Assembly (NCBI GenBank): GCA_963974265.1
Contig: CAXBDR010000275.1
Coordinates: forward strand, 1-6,113
From: CAISIP01 sp963974265
GTDB lineage: Bacteria > Pseudomonadota > Gammaproteobacteria > Burkholderiales > Burkholderiaceae_C
Length of the DNA: 6,113 nt
Direction: 5' to 3'
Shown: in pieces, positions 1 to 5,873 of the stretch
Position numbering within the stretch: position 1 is the first letter of the stretch
Layout: each line of letters begins with the position of its first letter
Position numbers and translations under genes: made by a program
The notes under the pieces: generated by a model
What the model was told of the DNA's origin: nothing
What the model saw: only the letters and a program-made list of their open reading frames with translations
Databases searched by the model: none

Positions 1-323
1 GAGTTGAGCTGCGCGAACTCCACGCCGCCGGCCACCATCTGCTGGATTCCCTGCAACGAGCCGGCGACCGTGACGATCTGCACGTCGTAACCCTCTTCCT
101 TCCAGTAGCCCAGGGCGATGGGCAGCGTCAGCCAGGGATAGGTGACGTTGACCACCTGCGTACCCAGCGCGATCTTCACCGGCTTGAGCGGTTTGCCGGC
201 CTGCGCATGGGCACCGCATGCGGCAGCCGCAAGCAATGCGGCTGCCAGCACGCGGCGCGTGACGGGCACGGCACGGGGTCGCGCAACGTTGACGATTGGG
301 TTTTCTTGGGGCTCGACAGACAT
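1..323 (-). CDS. ABC transporter periplasmic substrate-binding protein (NMT1/SsuA-like), N-terminal part
   Basis: This is the first 107 codons of a minus-strand gene that continues past the left edge. The ATG (323-321) has a good Shine-Dalgarno AAAGGA 8 nt upstream. Residues 22-40 form a signal peptide: TRR, then an Ala/Leu-rich core, with a plausible cleavage after AHA (residue 40). C36 sits in an Ala-rich near-lipobox context, but -3 is Ala, so a lipoprotein is less likely. The mature start (about residues 48-107) has the family layout: KIALGTQ as the first beta strand, LPIALGYWKEEGYDVQIV as the 'existing organism/long helix' segment, then AGSLQGIQQMVAGGVEFAQ, the usual ligand-loop region. 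These match the NMT1/THI5, SsuA and TauA type binding proteins that deliver nitrate, sulfonates, taurine or pyrimidine-like ligands to an ABC importer. The ligand cannot be named from this part. The n-region before the signal core is unusually long (about 22 residues), so an internal GTG at codon 19 is an alternative start. The gene is divergent from the M20 gene. Confidence 0.88.
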   Translation of the reverse strand, partial: MSVEPQENPIVNVARPRAVPVTRRVLAAALLAAAACGAHAQAGKPLKPVKIALGTQVVNVTYPWLTLPIALGYWKEEGYDVQIVTVAGSLQGIQQMVAGGVEFAQLN

Positions 324-385
324 CGGGAAAGTCCTTTCTTGGGGGCGAATGCGAATCAATGTAGCACCGTCAAAAGAATAATAAA

Positions 386-407
386 CATCACAATTTCTTT
401 GGTGATG
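386..407. promoter_or_regulatory. Inverted repeat CATCAC-N10-GTGATG (possible operator)
   Basis: Perfect 6-bp arms at 386-391 and 402-407 are spaced by 10 bp, so the arm centres lie 16 bp apart. This geometry suits a dimeric DNA-binding regulator, but no regulator gene lies in the window to pair with it. It lies 63 bp upstream of the binding-protein start codon, a sensible place for an operator. Identification as an operator is inference. Confidence 0.35.
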
Positions 408-431
408 ATCTAATAATTAGTCTTATAAGAT
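408..431. promoter_or_regulatory. AT-rich nested palindromes (possible operator)
   Basis: Two perfect palindromes lie end to end: CTAATAATTAG (410-420) and TCTTATAAGA (421-430). Together they also form a larger imperfect inverted repeat, ATCTAATAA (408-416) and TTATAAGAT (423-431), with 8 of 9 arm positions matching across 6 bp. A -10-like hexamer TATAAG (424-429) lies inside. Short palindromes of this kind are common operators for GntR- or LysR-type regulators of divergent catabolic loci, but no specific regulator can be assigned. Confidence 0.4.
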
Positions 432-534
432 GGCGCTGGCACGCAGAAAAGCACGCAAGGGCCATGCCATGCCACGGCGGCCGAAGGCGCAGTCGCCGAA
501 CCGGCCACAAGGGCCATCCGGCTGCCAGTGCGCC

Positions 535-553
535 CGGCAGGGTGCCCCTGCCG
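535..553. repeat. GC-rich inverted repeat upstream of the M20 promoter
   Basis: CGGCAGG (535-541) and CCTGCCG (547-553) form a perfect 7-bp stem with a 5-base loop. No T-run follows, so it does not look like an intrinsic terminator. The right arm overlaps the only plausible -35 position (548-553) for the TAGAAT box, so it could influence promoter use. In DNA of this GC content, stems of this size also arise by chance. Confidence 0.3.
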
Positions 554-582
554 CCACAGCGTCGCGCCACTAGAATCGTCCG
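548..582 (+). promoter_or_regulatory. Likely promoter of the M20 gene, spaced for a leaderless mRNA
   Basis: The -10 box TAGAAT (571-576) matches the TATAAT consensus at 5 of 6 positions. A weak -35, CTGCCG (548-553), lies 17 bp upstream with 3 of 6 matches. Six bases separate the -10 box from the ATG at 583, so the expected transcription start falls on or next to the A of the start codon. No Shine-Dalgarno sequence is present before this ATG, which agrees with a leaderless transcript. The TAGAAT box just before a start codon is a pattern I associate with GC-rich betaproteobacteria. Confidence 0.55.
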
Positions 583-1899
583 ATGACAACCGACAACGAC
601 GCCCTGCTGGCCCGCATCGACGCCAAGCGAGATGAACTGGTGGCCCTGACCCAGGAACTGGTTCGCATCCCCACCGTGAACCCGCCGGGCGATGCCTACG
701 AGGCCTGTGCGCGGGTGCTCGGCGAGCGGCTGCGCAAGCGCGGATTCGCGATCGAATACATCCGCGGCGAAGGCGCACCGGGCGACAAGGACAGCCATCC
801 GCGCATCAACGTCGTGGCCCGCTACCAGGGTGCGATCTCCGGCGGAGAAAACGTGCACTTCAACGGCCATATCGACGTCGTCGAGGCCGGCTCCGGCTGG
901 ACGCACGATCCGTTCGCGGCCGAGGTCGTCGGCGACCGCATCTACGGGCGTGGCGCCTGCGACATGAAAGGCGGCATCGCGGCCAGCGTGATCGCGGTCG
1001 AGGCCATCCTGGAGGCCGGCATCGCGTTCCCGGGCGCGATCGAGATCAGCGGCACGGTGGACGAAGAATCGGGCGGATACGCCGGTGTCGGCCACCTGGC
1101 CAGCCTGGGTTATTTCAGCGCGCCGCGCGTGCAACACGTCATCATCCCCGAGCCGCTGGGCGTGGACCGCATCTGCCTGGGCCACCGCGGCGTGTGGTGG
1201 GCCGAGGTCGAGACCCATGGGCGCATCGCGCACGGCTCGATGCCTTTCCTGGGCGACTCGGCCATCAACCACATGAGCGCCTTCATCCACCTGCTCGAGA
1301 CCGAGCTGGGCCCCAAGCTGCGCGATCGTCGCACCGCGCAGCCGGTCGAGCCGCCGGGTGCGCGGGTCAGCACGCTGAACATCAACAGCCTGCACGGCGG
1401 CCAGGTCGAGCAGCAGTTCAGTGTCGACGACCAGGGCCGTCCCACGGGCGACCTGCCCTCGCCGGTGGTGGCCCACACCTGCCGCGCGGTGCTGGACCGG
1501 CGCTTCATCGCCGAGGAGTCGCTGGAGTCGGTCAAGGCCGAGATCGTCGCGATGCTCGACGAGCTCAAGGCCAGGCGGCCCGGCTTCGACTACGGGCTGC
1601 GCGACATCATGAGTTTCCTGCCCACCGCCACGCCGAAGGACGCGCCGGTGGTCGACGCCACCGCACGCGCGATCGCCCGCGTGCTGGGCCGCGAGCCGAG
1701 CTACATCTCCAGCCCCGGCACGTATGACCAAAAGCACATCGTGCGCACCGGCAAGCTGAACCAGTGCATCGCCTACGGCCCGGGCATCCTGGACCTGGCG
1801 CACCAGCCCGACGAATACGTCGGCATCCAGGCCATGGTCGACTCGAGCAAGATCATGGCCCTGGCCGCATTGAGCCTGACCGCCGGCCGACGCGGCTGA
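583..1899 (+). CDS. M20-family metallohydrolase (ArgE/DapE-like deacylase)
   Basis: This 438-residue cytoplasmic protein is full length for the family. All the di-zinc site motifs are visible: GHID (H96, D98), GACDMKGG with bridging D127, DEESGG with the catalytic base E161 and ligand E162, PEP with E190, and AHQPDE with C-terminal H407. The catalytic domain spans about 1-195 and 315-438. The inserted dimerisation domain (about 196-310) contains the conserved GRIAHGSMP, with H217 reaching into the partner's active site in known relatives. Family members cleave N-acyl, N-succinyl, N-formyl or carbamoyl groups from amino acids. It fits the broad acetylornithine deacetylase/succinyl-diaminopimelate desuccinylase group, but context does not suggest arginine or lysine biosynthesis. 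Pairing with an MFS transporter 7 bp downstream and a divergent binding-protein gene suggests a catabolic role, which is inference. The ATG at 583 fits both the family's N-terminus and the promoter just before it. Confidence 0.92.
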   Translation: MTTDNDALLARIDAKRDELVALTQELVRIPTVNPPGDAYEACARVLGERLRKRGFAIEYIRGEGAPGDKDSHPRINVVARYQGAISGGENVHFNGHIDVVEAGSGWTHDPFAAEVVGDRIYGRGACDMKGGIAASVIAVEAILEAGIAFPGAIEISGTVDEESGGYAGVGHLASLGYFSAPRVQHVIIPEPLGVDRICLGHRGVWWAEVETHGRIAHGSMPFLGDSAINHMSAFIHLLETELGPKLRDRRTAQPVEPPGARVSTLNINSLHGGQVEQQFSVDDQGRPTGDLPSPVVAHTCRAVLDRRFIAEESLESVKAEIVAMLDELKARRPGFDYGLRDIMSFLPTATPKDAPVVDATARAIARVLGREPSYISSPGTYDQKHIVRTGKLNQCIAYGPGILDLAHQPDEYVGIQAMVDSSKIMALAALSLTAGRRG

Positions 1900-1906
1900 A
1901 CATGGC

Positions 1907-3157
1907 ATGCCGGTGGCCGGACCGCCTGCGCGCCCGGCCGTGACCCACAACGAACACCCGCCGTCCTTTCATCGCCGCGCCGCTGGCTTCGGCCTGGCCG
2001 CAGCGCTGACCTCGACCTTCGGCCAGTCGATCTTCATCGGCCTGTTCGGCGCGCAGATCCAGGCCGAGCTCGGCCTGTCGCCATCCACCTGGGGCGCCTT
2101 GTACGGCCTGGCCACGGGCATCAGCGGCATGACCATGTTCTGGCTCGGCGCCCTGGCCGACCGAGTGGCGGCCGCGCGCGCGATCACGGTGGCGCTGCTG
2201 ATCCTGATCGCCGGCGCCGCCACCATGGCCGTGGCGCAGGCGCCATGGATGCTGGCGCTGGCCTTCTTCTGCCTGCGCCTGGGCGGCCAGGGCCTGTGTT
2301 CGCATATCGCCATCGTCACGGCGGCGCGCCATGCCCGCTTGCGCGGGCGCAACATCGCGATCGCCGCGTTCGGCTTCATCCTCGGCGAGGCCACGATGCC
2401 GCTGCTGATCACGGCGCTGCTGGGCTGGACCGACTGGCGCTGGGTCTGGGCCGGCGCCGGCGGAGTATTGCTGCTGGGTGCATTGCCGCTGCTGCGCCGG
2501 GCGGCCGCCCCGTTGCCGCTGGCCACGCCCCCGGCAGCAACCGACACCCAAGCCGGGACGACGATGCGCCGTCGCGACCTGCTGCGCCACCCGGCCTTCC
2601 TGGCGGCCTTGCCGGTGGCGCTGGTGTTCCCGTTCGTGGTCACCTCGGTGTTCCTGCACCAGGGCAGCATCTCCGCGCTGCGCGACTGGAGCCCGCAACA
2701 AGTGGCGATCGCCTACCTCTGTTTCGCCGGCAGCCAGGCGGTGACGACCTGGCTGGCGGGCCGCCTGGTCGATCACAGCGGCGCGGTGCAGATGTTTCGT
2801 TATTACCTGCTACCGCTGGCGGCCGGCGTATTGATCGGCGCCTTCGCACCGCCCCACCTGGCCGTCTGGGGCCTGTACATCGGCCTGGGCATGGGTTCGG
2901 GTTGCCAGAGCGTGATGTCGGGCGCCTTGTGGGCCGAGTTGTTCGGCATCGAGCGACTGGGCCTGGTGCGCGGGGTTTTCACCGCGTTGATGGTCCTGTC
3001 CACCGCCGCGTCGCCGCCGCTGCTGGGCCTGGCCTTGCAGAAACAGGTCCCGCTGACGCTGCTGGCCAGCATCGTGGCAACTTATGCCGTGTTGATGCCC
3101 CAGCTCGCCGTGCGCTGGCTGCGCAAGGCGCCGGCTGCGGAGACGGCGGACGGCTGA
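1907..3157 (+). CDS. MFS transporter
   Basis: This 416-residue integral membrane protein of the major facilitator superfamily has the usual length and about 12 hydrophobic segments in two halves. The halves are joined by a polar, Pro/Ala/Thr-rich loop (about residues 198-228) ending in MRRRDLLRHP. The loop-2/3 signature GALADRVAAARA (81-92) is the family motif A, and a related form, AGRLVDHSGAVQMFR, occurs at 284-298 in the second half. FGQSIFIGLFGAQIQ (38-52) is the first helix, and GLGMGSGCQSVMSGALWAELFG (326-347) is a glycine-rich helix of the second half. The substrate is unknown. The ATG at 1907 lies 7 bp after the M20 stop codon, implying one transcript and probably coupled translation. 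A GTG at 1940 (codon 12) is an alternative start, because the first residues are Pro-rich and poorly typical. Transport of the M20 substrate or product, in either direction, is a reasonable guess. Confidence 0.9.
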   Translation: MPVAGPPARPAVTHNEHPPSFHRRAAGFGLAAALTSTFGQSIFIGLFGAQIQAELGLSPSTWGALYGLATGISGMTMFWLGALADRVAAARAITVALLILIAGAATMAVAQAPWMLALAFFCLRLGGQGLCSHIAIVTAARHARLRGRNIAIAAFGFILGEATMPLLITALLGWTDWRWVWAGAGGVLLLGALPLLRRAAAPLPLATPPAATDTQAGTTMRRRDLLRHPAFLAALPVALVFPFVVTSVFLHQGSISALRDWSPQQVAIAYLCFAGSQAVTTWLAGRLVDHSGAVQMFRYYLLPLAAGVLIGAFAPPHLAVWGLYIGLGMGSGCQSVMSGALWAELFGIERLGLVRGVFTALMVLSTAASPPLLGLALQKQVPLTLLASIVATYAVLMPQLAVRWLRKAPAAETADG

Positions 3158-3173
3158 AGGCCTTCGCGGCCTT
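3157..3173 (+). terminator. Hairpin after the MFS gene (weak terminator candidate)
   Basis: AAGGCC (3157-3162) and GGCCTT (3168-3173) form a perfect 6-bp stem around a TTCGC loop. The hairpin begins on the last base of the MFS stop codon. It is followed by TGGCCCGG rather than a T-run, so at best it is a poor intrinsic terminator. Its place at the end of the M20-MFS unit is the only positional support. Confidence 0.25.
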
Positions 3174-3182
3174 GGCCCGGCG

Positions 3183-3208
3183 GTGGACCAGAACCACGGC
3201 CGGTCCAC
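3183..3208. promoter_or_regulatory. Inverted repeat GTGGACC-N12-GGTCCAC ahead of modA (possible operator)
   Basis: Perfect 7-bp arms lie at 3183-3189 and 3202-3208. The right arm abuts the -10-like box TAGACT (3209-3214), and the left arm overlaps the only -35-like sequence, TGGACC (3184-3189). A protein bound here would occlude the promoter. It does not resemble the AT-rich TATATA-type site of the molybdate repressor ModE, so regulation by ModE is not supported. An RNA stem is also possible if transcription starts further upstream. Confidence 0.35.
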
Positions 3209-3219
3209 TAGACTCGTCC
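3184..3219 (+). promoter_or_regulatory. Candidate modABC promoter
   Basis: The -10-like TAGACT (3209-3214) lies in a 15-base stretch, CCACTAGACTCGTCC (3205-3219), that matches 14 of 15 bases of the block containing the M20 gene's -10 box (567-581). The -35-like TGGACC (3184-3189) matches TTGACA at 4 of 6 positions, but with a long 19-bp spacer. Initiation near 3221 would give a leader of about 37 nt. The box itself is weak (4 of 6), so the support is mainly position and similarity to the upstream copy. Confidence 0.4.
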
Positions 3220-3257
3220 CATCGTCCCATCGAGCCATCACGACCGCGACCTGTTCC

Positions 3258-4052
3258 ATGTCCATCACCATGCGCGCCGCTCTGATCGCACTGCTGCTGT
3301 CGGTGGGCCTGGTCGCGGGCGGCCCTGCCGCGGCACAGTCTGGCCCGGCCGTGGCAGCCGCCTCCGACCTGAAGTTCGCCCTCGACGAAGTGACGGCGGC
3401 ATTCCGTGCACAGACCGGGCATTCGGTACGCATCAGTTACGGCTCGTCCGGCAACTTCACACGCCAGATCCAGCAGGACGCGCCGTTCGAGCTGTTCCTG
3501 TCGGCCGACGAGGCCTTCGTGTTCCAGCTCGCCGAGCAGGGTCGCACCGTGGACCGGGGCGCACTGTACGCCACCGGTCGCATCGTGTTGTTCGCACCAA
3601 CGAAGTCCCCGCTGCAGGTGGACCCGCAACTGGCAGACCTGCGCGCCGCGTTGTCGGACGGACGCATCACCCGTTTCGCCATCGCCAATCCGGAACACGC
3701 GCCGTACGGGCGCGCAGCACGCGAAGCACTGCAGCGCGCCGGGTTGTGGGACACGATGCAGGGGCACCTGGTGCTGGGCGAGAACGTGTCGCAGGCGGCG
3801 CAGTTCGCGGTCTCGGGCTCCACGCAAGGCGGCATCTTTGCCTACGCGCTGGCACTGGCGCCGGCCTTCGCCAACGCCGGCCGGTACGTGCTGCTACCCG
3901 AGAGCCTGCATCAGCCGCTGCGCCAGCGCATGGTACTGACCCGCAAGGCCGGGCCGGTGGCAAGGGCCTTCTACAGCTACCTGCAGCAACCTGCGGCGCG
4001 CGGCATCCTCAAGCGCTACGGCTTCGTGTTGCCGGGCGAGCCGCTGAACTGA
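3258..4052 (+). CDS. modA: Molybdate ABC transporter periplasmic binding protein ModA
   Basis: This protein captures molybdate (and usually tungstate) in the periplasm and hands it to ModB. The 264-residue precursor has a signal peptide at about 1-27: MRAALIALLLSVGLVAG, then PAAAQ with cleavage near residues 26-28. Family motifs in order are AAASDL (33-38, with the first oxyanion-binding serine), YGSSGNF (61-67, second serine), FLSAD (80-84), ANPEHAPYGRAA (143-154), GENVSQAAQF (174-183) and GGIFAYAL (191-198). The NPEHAPYGRAA form is typical of ModA rather than of sulfate-binding proteins. I chose ATG 3258. An ATG at 3270 (codon 5) would also give a good signal peptide, and neither has a clear Shine-Dalgarno. 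The frame stays open upstream to a GTG at 3183, but those residues are polar, precede the signal peptide and lie in the promoter region. The modB start follows 10 bp after the stop. Confidence 0.93.
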   Translation: MSITMRAALIALLLSVGLVAGGPAAAQSGPAVAAASDLKFALDEVTAAFRAQTGHSVRISYGSSGNFTRQIQQDAPFELFLSADEAFVFQLAEQGRTVDRGALYATGRIVLFAPTKSPLQVDPQLADLRAALSDGRITRFAIANPEHAPYGRAAREALQRAGLWDTMQGHLVLGENVSQAAQFAVSGSTQGGIFAYALALAPAFANAGRYVLLPESLHQPLRQRMVLTRKAGPVARAFYSYLQQPAARGILKRYGFVLPGEPLN

Positions 4053-4062
4053 GCACGGCGGC

Positions 4063-4737
4063 ATGGACTGGCCCGCGCTCTGGTTGTCGGTGCAGCTGTC
4101 GGTGGCGACGGCCCTGATCCTGCTGCCGCTCGGCGTGCTCGCGGCGCGCTGGCTGGCCCGCAGCCGCCATCCGCTCAAGCCGGTGTTCGAAGCCATGCTG
4201 GCCCTGCCGCTGGTGCTGCCACCGACGGTGCTGGGTTTCTACCTGCTCGTGGCCATGGGTGGCGAGTCCCTGCTGGGCGGCCTGTTCCAGCAGGTCTTCG
4301 GCCATACGCTGGCGTTTTCATTCACCGGCCTGCTCGTGGCCAGCGTGGTGTTCAACATTCCGTTCGCGCTGATGCCGATGCAGCGCGCGTTCGAGGCGAT
4401 TCCGCTCGACCTGATGGATGCCGCGCGCACCTGCGGCCTGTCGCGCTGGCGCACCTTGTGGCGCATCGAATTGCCGCTGGCACGCCGCGGCATCCTCAGC
4501 GGCATGATCATGACGGCGGCCCACACCATGGGCGAGTTCGGCGTCGTGCTGATGGTTGGCGGCAGCATACCGGGCGAAACCCGCACCATCGCAATCTCGA
4601 TCTACGACAAGGTGCAGGCCTTCGACATGCGGTCCGCCGGCACCATGTCGGCAACATTGCTGGTGCTGTCAATGCTGACCCTGCTGGTGTCGGCCTGGCT
4701 GCTGCGCGTGCCGCCGGCCCTGCACCAGCGCAGCTGA
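4063..4737 (+). CDS. modB: Molybdate ABC transporter permease ModB
   Basis: This 224-residue inner-membrane permease works as a dimer and forms the molybdate path; the length is normal for ModB. Five membrane segments are visible at about residues 6-30, 43-65, 83-105, 143-166 and 195-216. The cytoplasmic EAA loop that docks onto ModC lies at about 110-142 (DAARTCG then IELP, with the invariant G125). GETRTIAISIYDKVQ (171-185) and LPLVLPPTVLGFYLL (48-62) are characteristic of molybdate permeases. The ATG lies 10 bp after the modA stop, with only a weak GGCGG-type ribosome site before it, so translational coupling is likely. modC begins 26 bp after its stop. Sulfate permease subunits are related, but the neighbours settle the assignment. 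Confidence 0.94.
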   Translation: MDWPALWLSVQLSVATALILLPLGVLAARWLARSRHPLKPVFEAMLALPLVLPPTVLGFYLLVAMGGESLLGGLFQQVFGHTLAFSFTGLLVASVVFNIPFALMPMQRAFEAIPLDLMDAARTCGLSRWRTLWRIELPLARRGILSGMIMTAAHTMGEFGVVLMVGGSIPGETRTIAISIYDKVQAFDMRSAGTMSATLLVLSMLTLLVSAWLLRVPPALHQRS

Positions 4738-4763
4738 CACGCGGCGCGCACGCAACCATCCCC

Positions 4764-5873
4764 ATGCTGCAAGCCCTGCTGCACCAGACTGGCCCGATCC
4801 CGCTGCACGCACGCATCGACTGCGCGCCGGGCGAACTGCTGGCACTGGTCGGCCCGTCGGGCAGCGGCAAGACCAGCGCCCTGCGCGCCATCGCCGGCTT
4901 GCTGCGCGTCGCGCAAGGGCGCATCAGCCTGGGCGACACGGTGTGGTTCGATGCGGAACGCGGCGTCAACGTGCCGGCCGAACAGCGCCCCGTGGGCATG
5001 GTGTTCCAGCACTACGCGCTGTTTCCGCACCTGAGCGCACTGCAGAACGTGCAGCTGGCCTTGCCCGACGGCGAGTCGGTCGAATCCGCCATGCAATTGC
5101 TGGTCGACATGCAGCTCGAAGGCCTGGCACGGCGCCGACCGCATGAACTCTCGGGTGGCCAGCGCCAGCGCGTGGCGCTCGCACGCGCGCTGGCGCGCCG
5201 GCCCGGACTGCTGCTGCTCGACGAGGCCTTCTCGGCCGTGGACCAACCCACGCGGCAGTCCTTGTACGACGAGCTGATCAAGCTGCGCGAGCAGGTCCAG
5301 TTGCCGATCGTGATGGTCACGCACGACCTGCGCGAGGCGCGGTTGCTGGCCGATCGCATCAGCATCCTGGACGGTGGCACGACGCTGCAGGACGGCCAGC
5401 CCGAACGGGTGATGTCGCAGCCGCGCAATGCGCGTGTGGCCGCGCTGGTCGGCCTGCGCGACATCCACCTGGGTGTGTTCCATTCGGCATCCGCCCCCGG
5501 CACGATGGCGCGTTTGCGCTGGGGCGACGCCAGCGCCGGCATCGACCTGGTGACGTTCGACAAGGGTCGGCTCGAGGATGGTGCCCATGTGCGCTGGGTC
5601 GTGTCGGGCGAACACGTGCAGTTGCATGTCGAGCCCGCCGCAGCCCCGAACACGGTGCGCTGCGCCGTGCACGACATGCGCCGCCTCGGCGAGATCGTCA
5701 CGCTGCAATGCCGCCCGGTGGAGCTGCCGCAGGCGCGGCTGCATCTGGACGTGACGACACGGTTTGCGCGGCTGCTGAATCTGCAGGCGGGCGCCACGGT
5801 ATTCCTGGAAATCGATCCGCAGGGCATTCACATCATGCCGGTCAAGCGGGCGATGCTCGATCCGCTGGCCTGA
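4764..5873 (+). CDS. modC: Molybdate ABC transporter ATP-binding protein ModC
   Basis: This is the ATPase that drives molybdate import, 369 residues (typical family length about 350-370). The nucleotide-binding domain has Walker A GPSGSGKTS (30-38), Q-loop FQHYALFP (81-88), signature LSGGQRQR (129-136), Walker B LLLLDEAFSAVD (149-160) and the switch histidine in THD (H187). The D-loop reads SAVD where many homologues have SALD, a mild change. From about 235 onward lies the C-terminal regulatory part, whose pattern (VRWVVSGEHVQL, then RRLGEIVTLQCRPVEL) fits the TOBE/Mop-like oxyanion-binding fold of ModC. The reading frame is open far upstream inside modB, but homology starts at ATG 4764 and no other good start lies in the 26-bp gap. 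The gene is the last of modABC. Its final 32 bp overlap a possible minus-strand reading frame coming from the right. Confidence 0.93.
   Translation: MLQALLHQTGPIPLHARIDCAPGELLALVGPSGSGKTSALRAIAGLLRVAQGRISLGDTVWFDAERGVNVPAEQRPVGMVFQHYALFPHLSALQNVQLALPDGESVESAMQLLVDMQLEGLARRRPHELSGGQRQRVALARALARRPGLLLLDEAFSAVDQPTRQSLYDELIKLREQVQLPIVMVTHDLREARLLADRISILDGGTTLQDGQPERVMSQPRNARVAALVGLRDIHLGVFHSASAPGTMARLRWGDASAGIDLVTFDKGRLEDGAHVRWVVSGEHVQLHVEPAAAPNTVRCAVHDMRRLGEIVTLQCRPVELPQARLHLDVTTRFARLLNLQAGATVFLEIDPQGIHIMPVKRAMLDPLA

Larger units (their letters stand above)
324..582. other. Divergent intergenic control region
   Basis: This 259-bp stretch separates the divergently read binding-protein and M20 genes and contains no convincing gene. 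Bases 360-431 are sharply AT-rich against the GC-rich surroundings and hold three inverted repeats, listed separately. Bases 432-566 return to high GC and hold a hairpin at 535-553. The plus-strand promoter of the M20 gene lies at the right end. No confident -35/-10 pair is visible for the minus-strand gene, although its promoter must lie in the AT-rich part if it is transcribed from here. Confidence 0.7.

Noticed and set aside
408..431. A ModE-type molybdate operator
   Set aside because: The arms and 6-bp spacing are loosely similar, but the TATATA cores are absent and the site is about 2.8 kb from modA, next to unrelated genes.
430..573. A 47-codon plus-strand ORF (starting MALARRKARKG) between the AT-rich island and the M20 gene
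   Set aside because: It has no ribosome binding site, is Arg/Pro-rich as GC-rich non-coding DNA often reads, and its stop codon is part of the TAGAAT -10 box. Not enough to call a gene.
388..1950. A 520-codon minus-strand open frame across the M20 gene
   Set aside because: It lies wholly opposite a gene with complete M20 motifs; its Arg/Ala/Gly/Asp/Val-rich product has no recognisable domain. Long antisense frames are expected in GC-rich coding DNA.
3183..3257. N-terminal extension of ModA from a GTG at 3183
   Set aside because: The extra 25 residues are polar, precede a normal signal peptide, and overlap the inverted repeat and promoter-like sequence.
4602..5831. A 409-codon minus-strand open frame opposite modB/modC
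   Set aside because: It is a shadow of modC: low-complexity Arg/Gln/His/Ala-rich translation, no motif, and the sense strand has every ABC ATPase signature.
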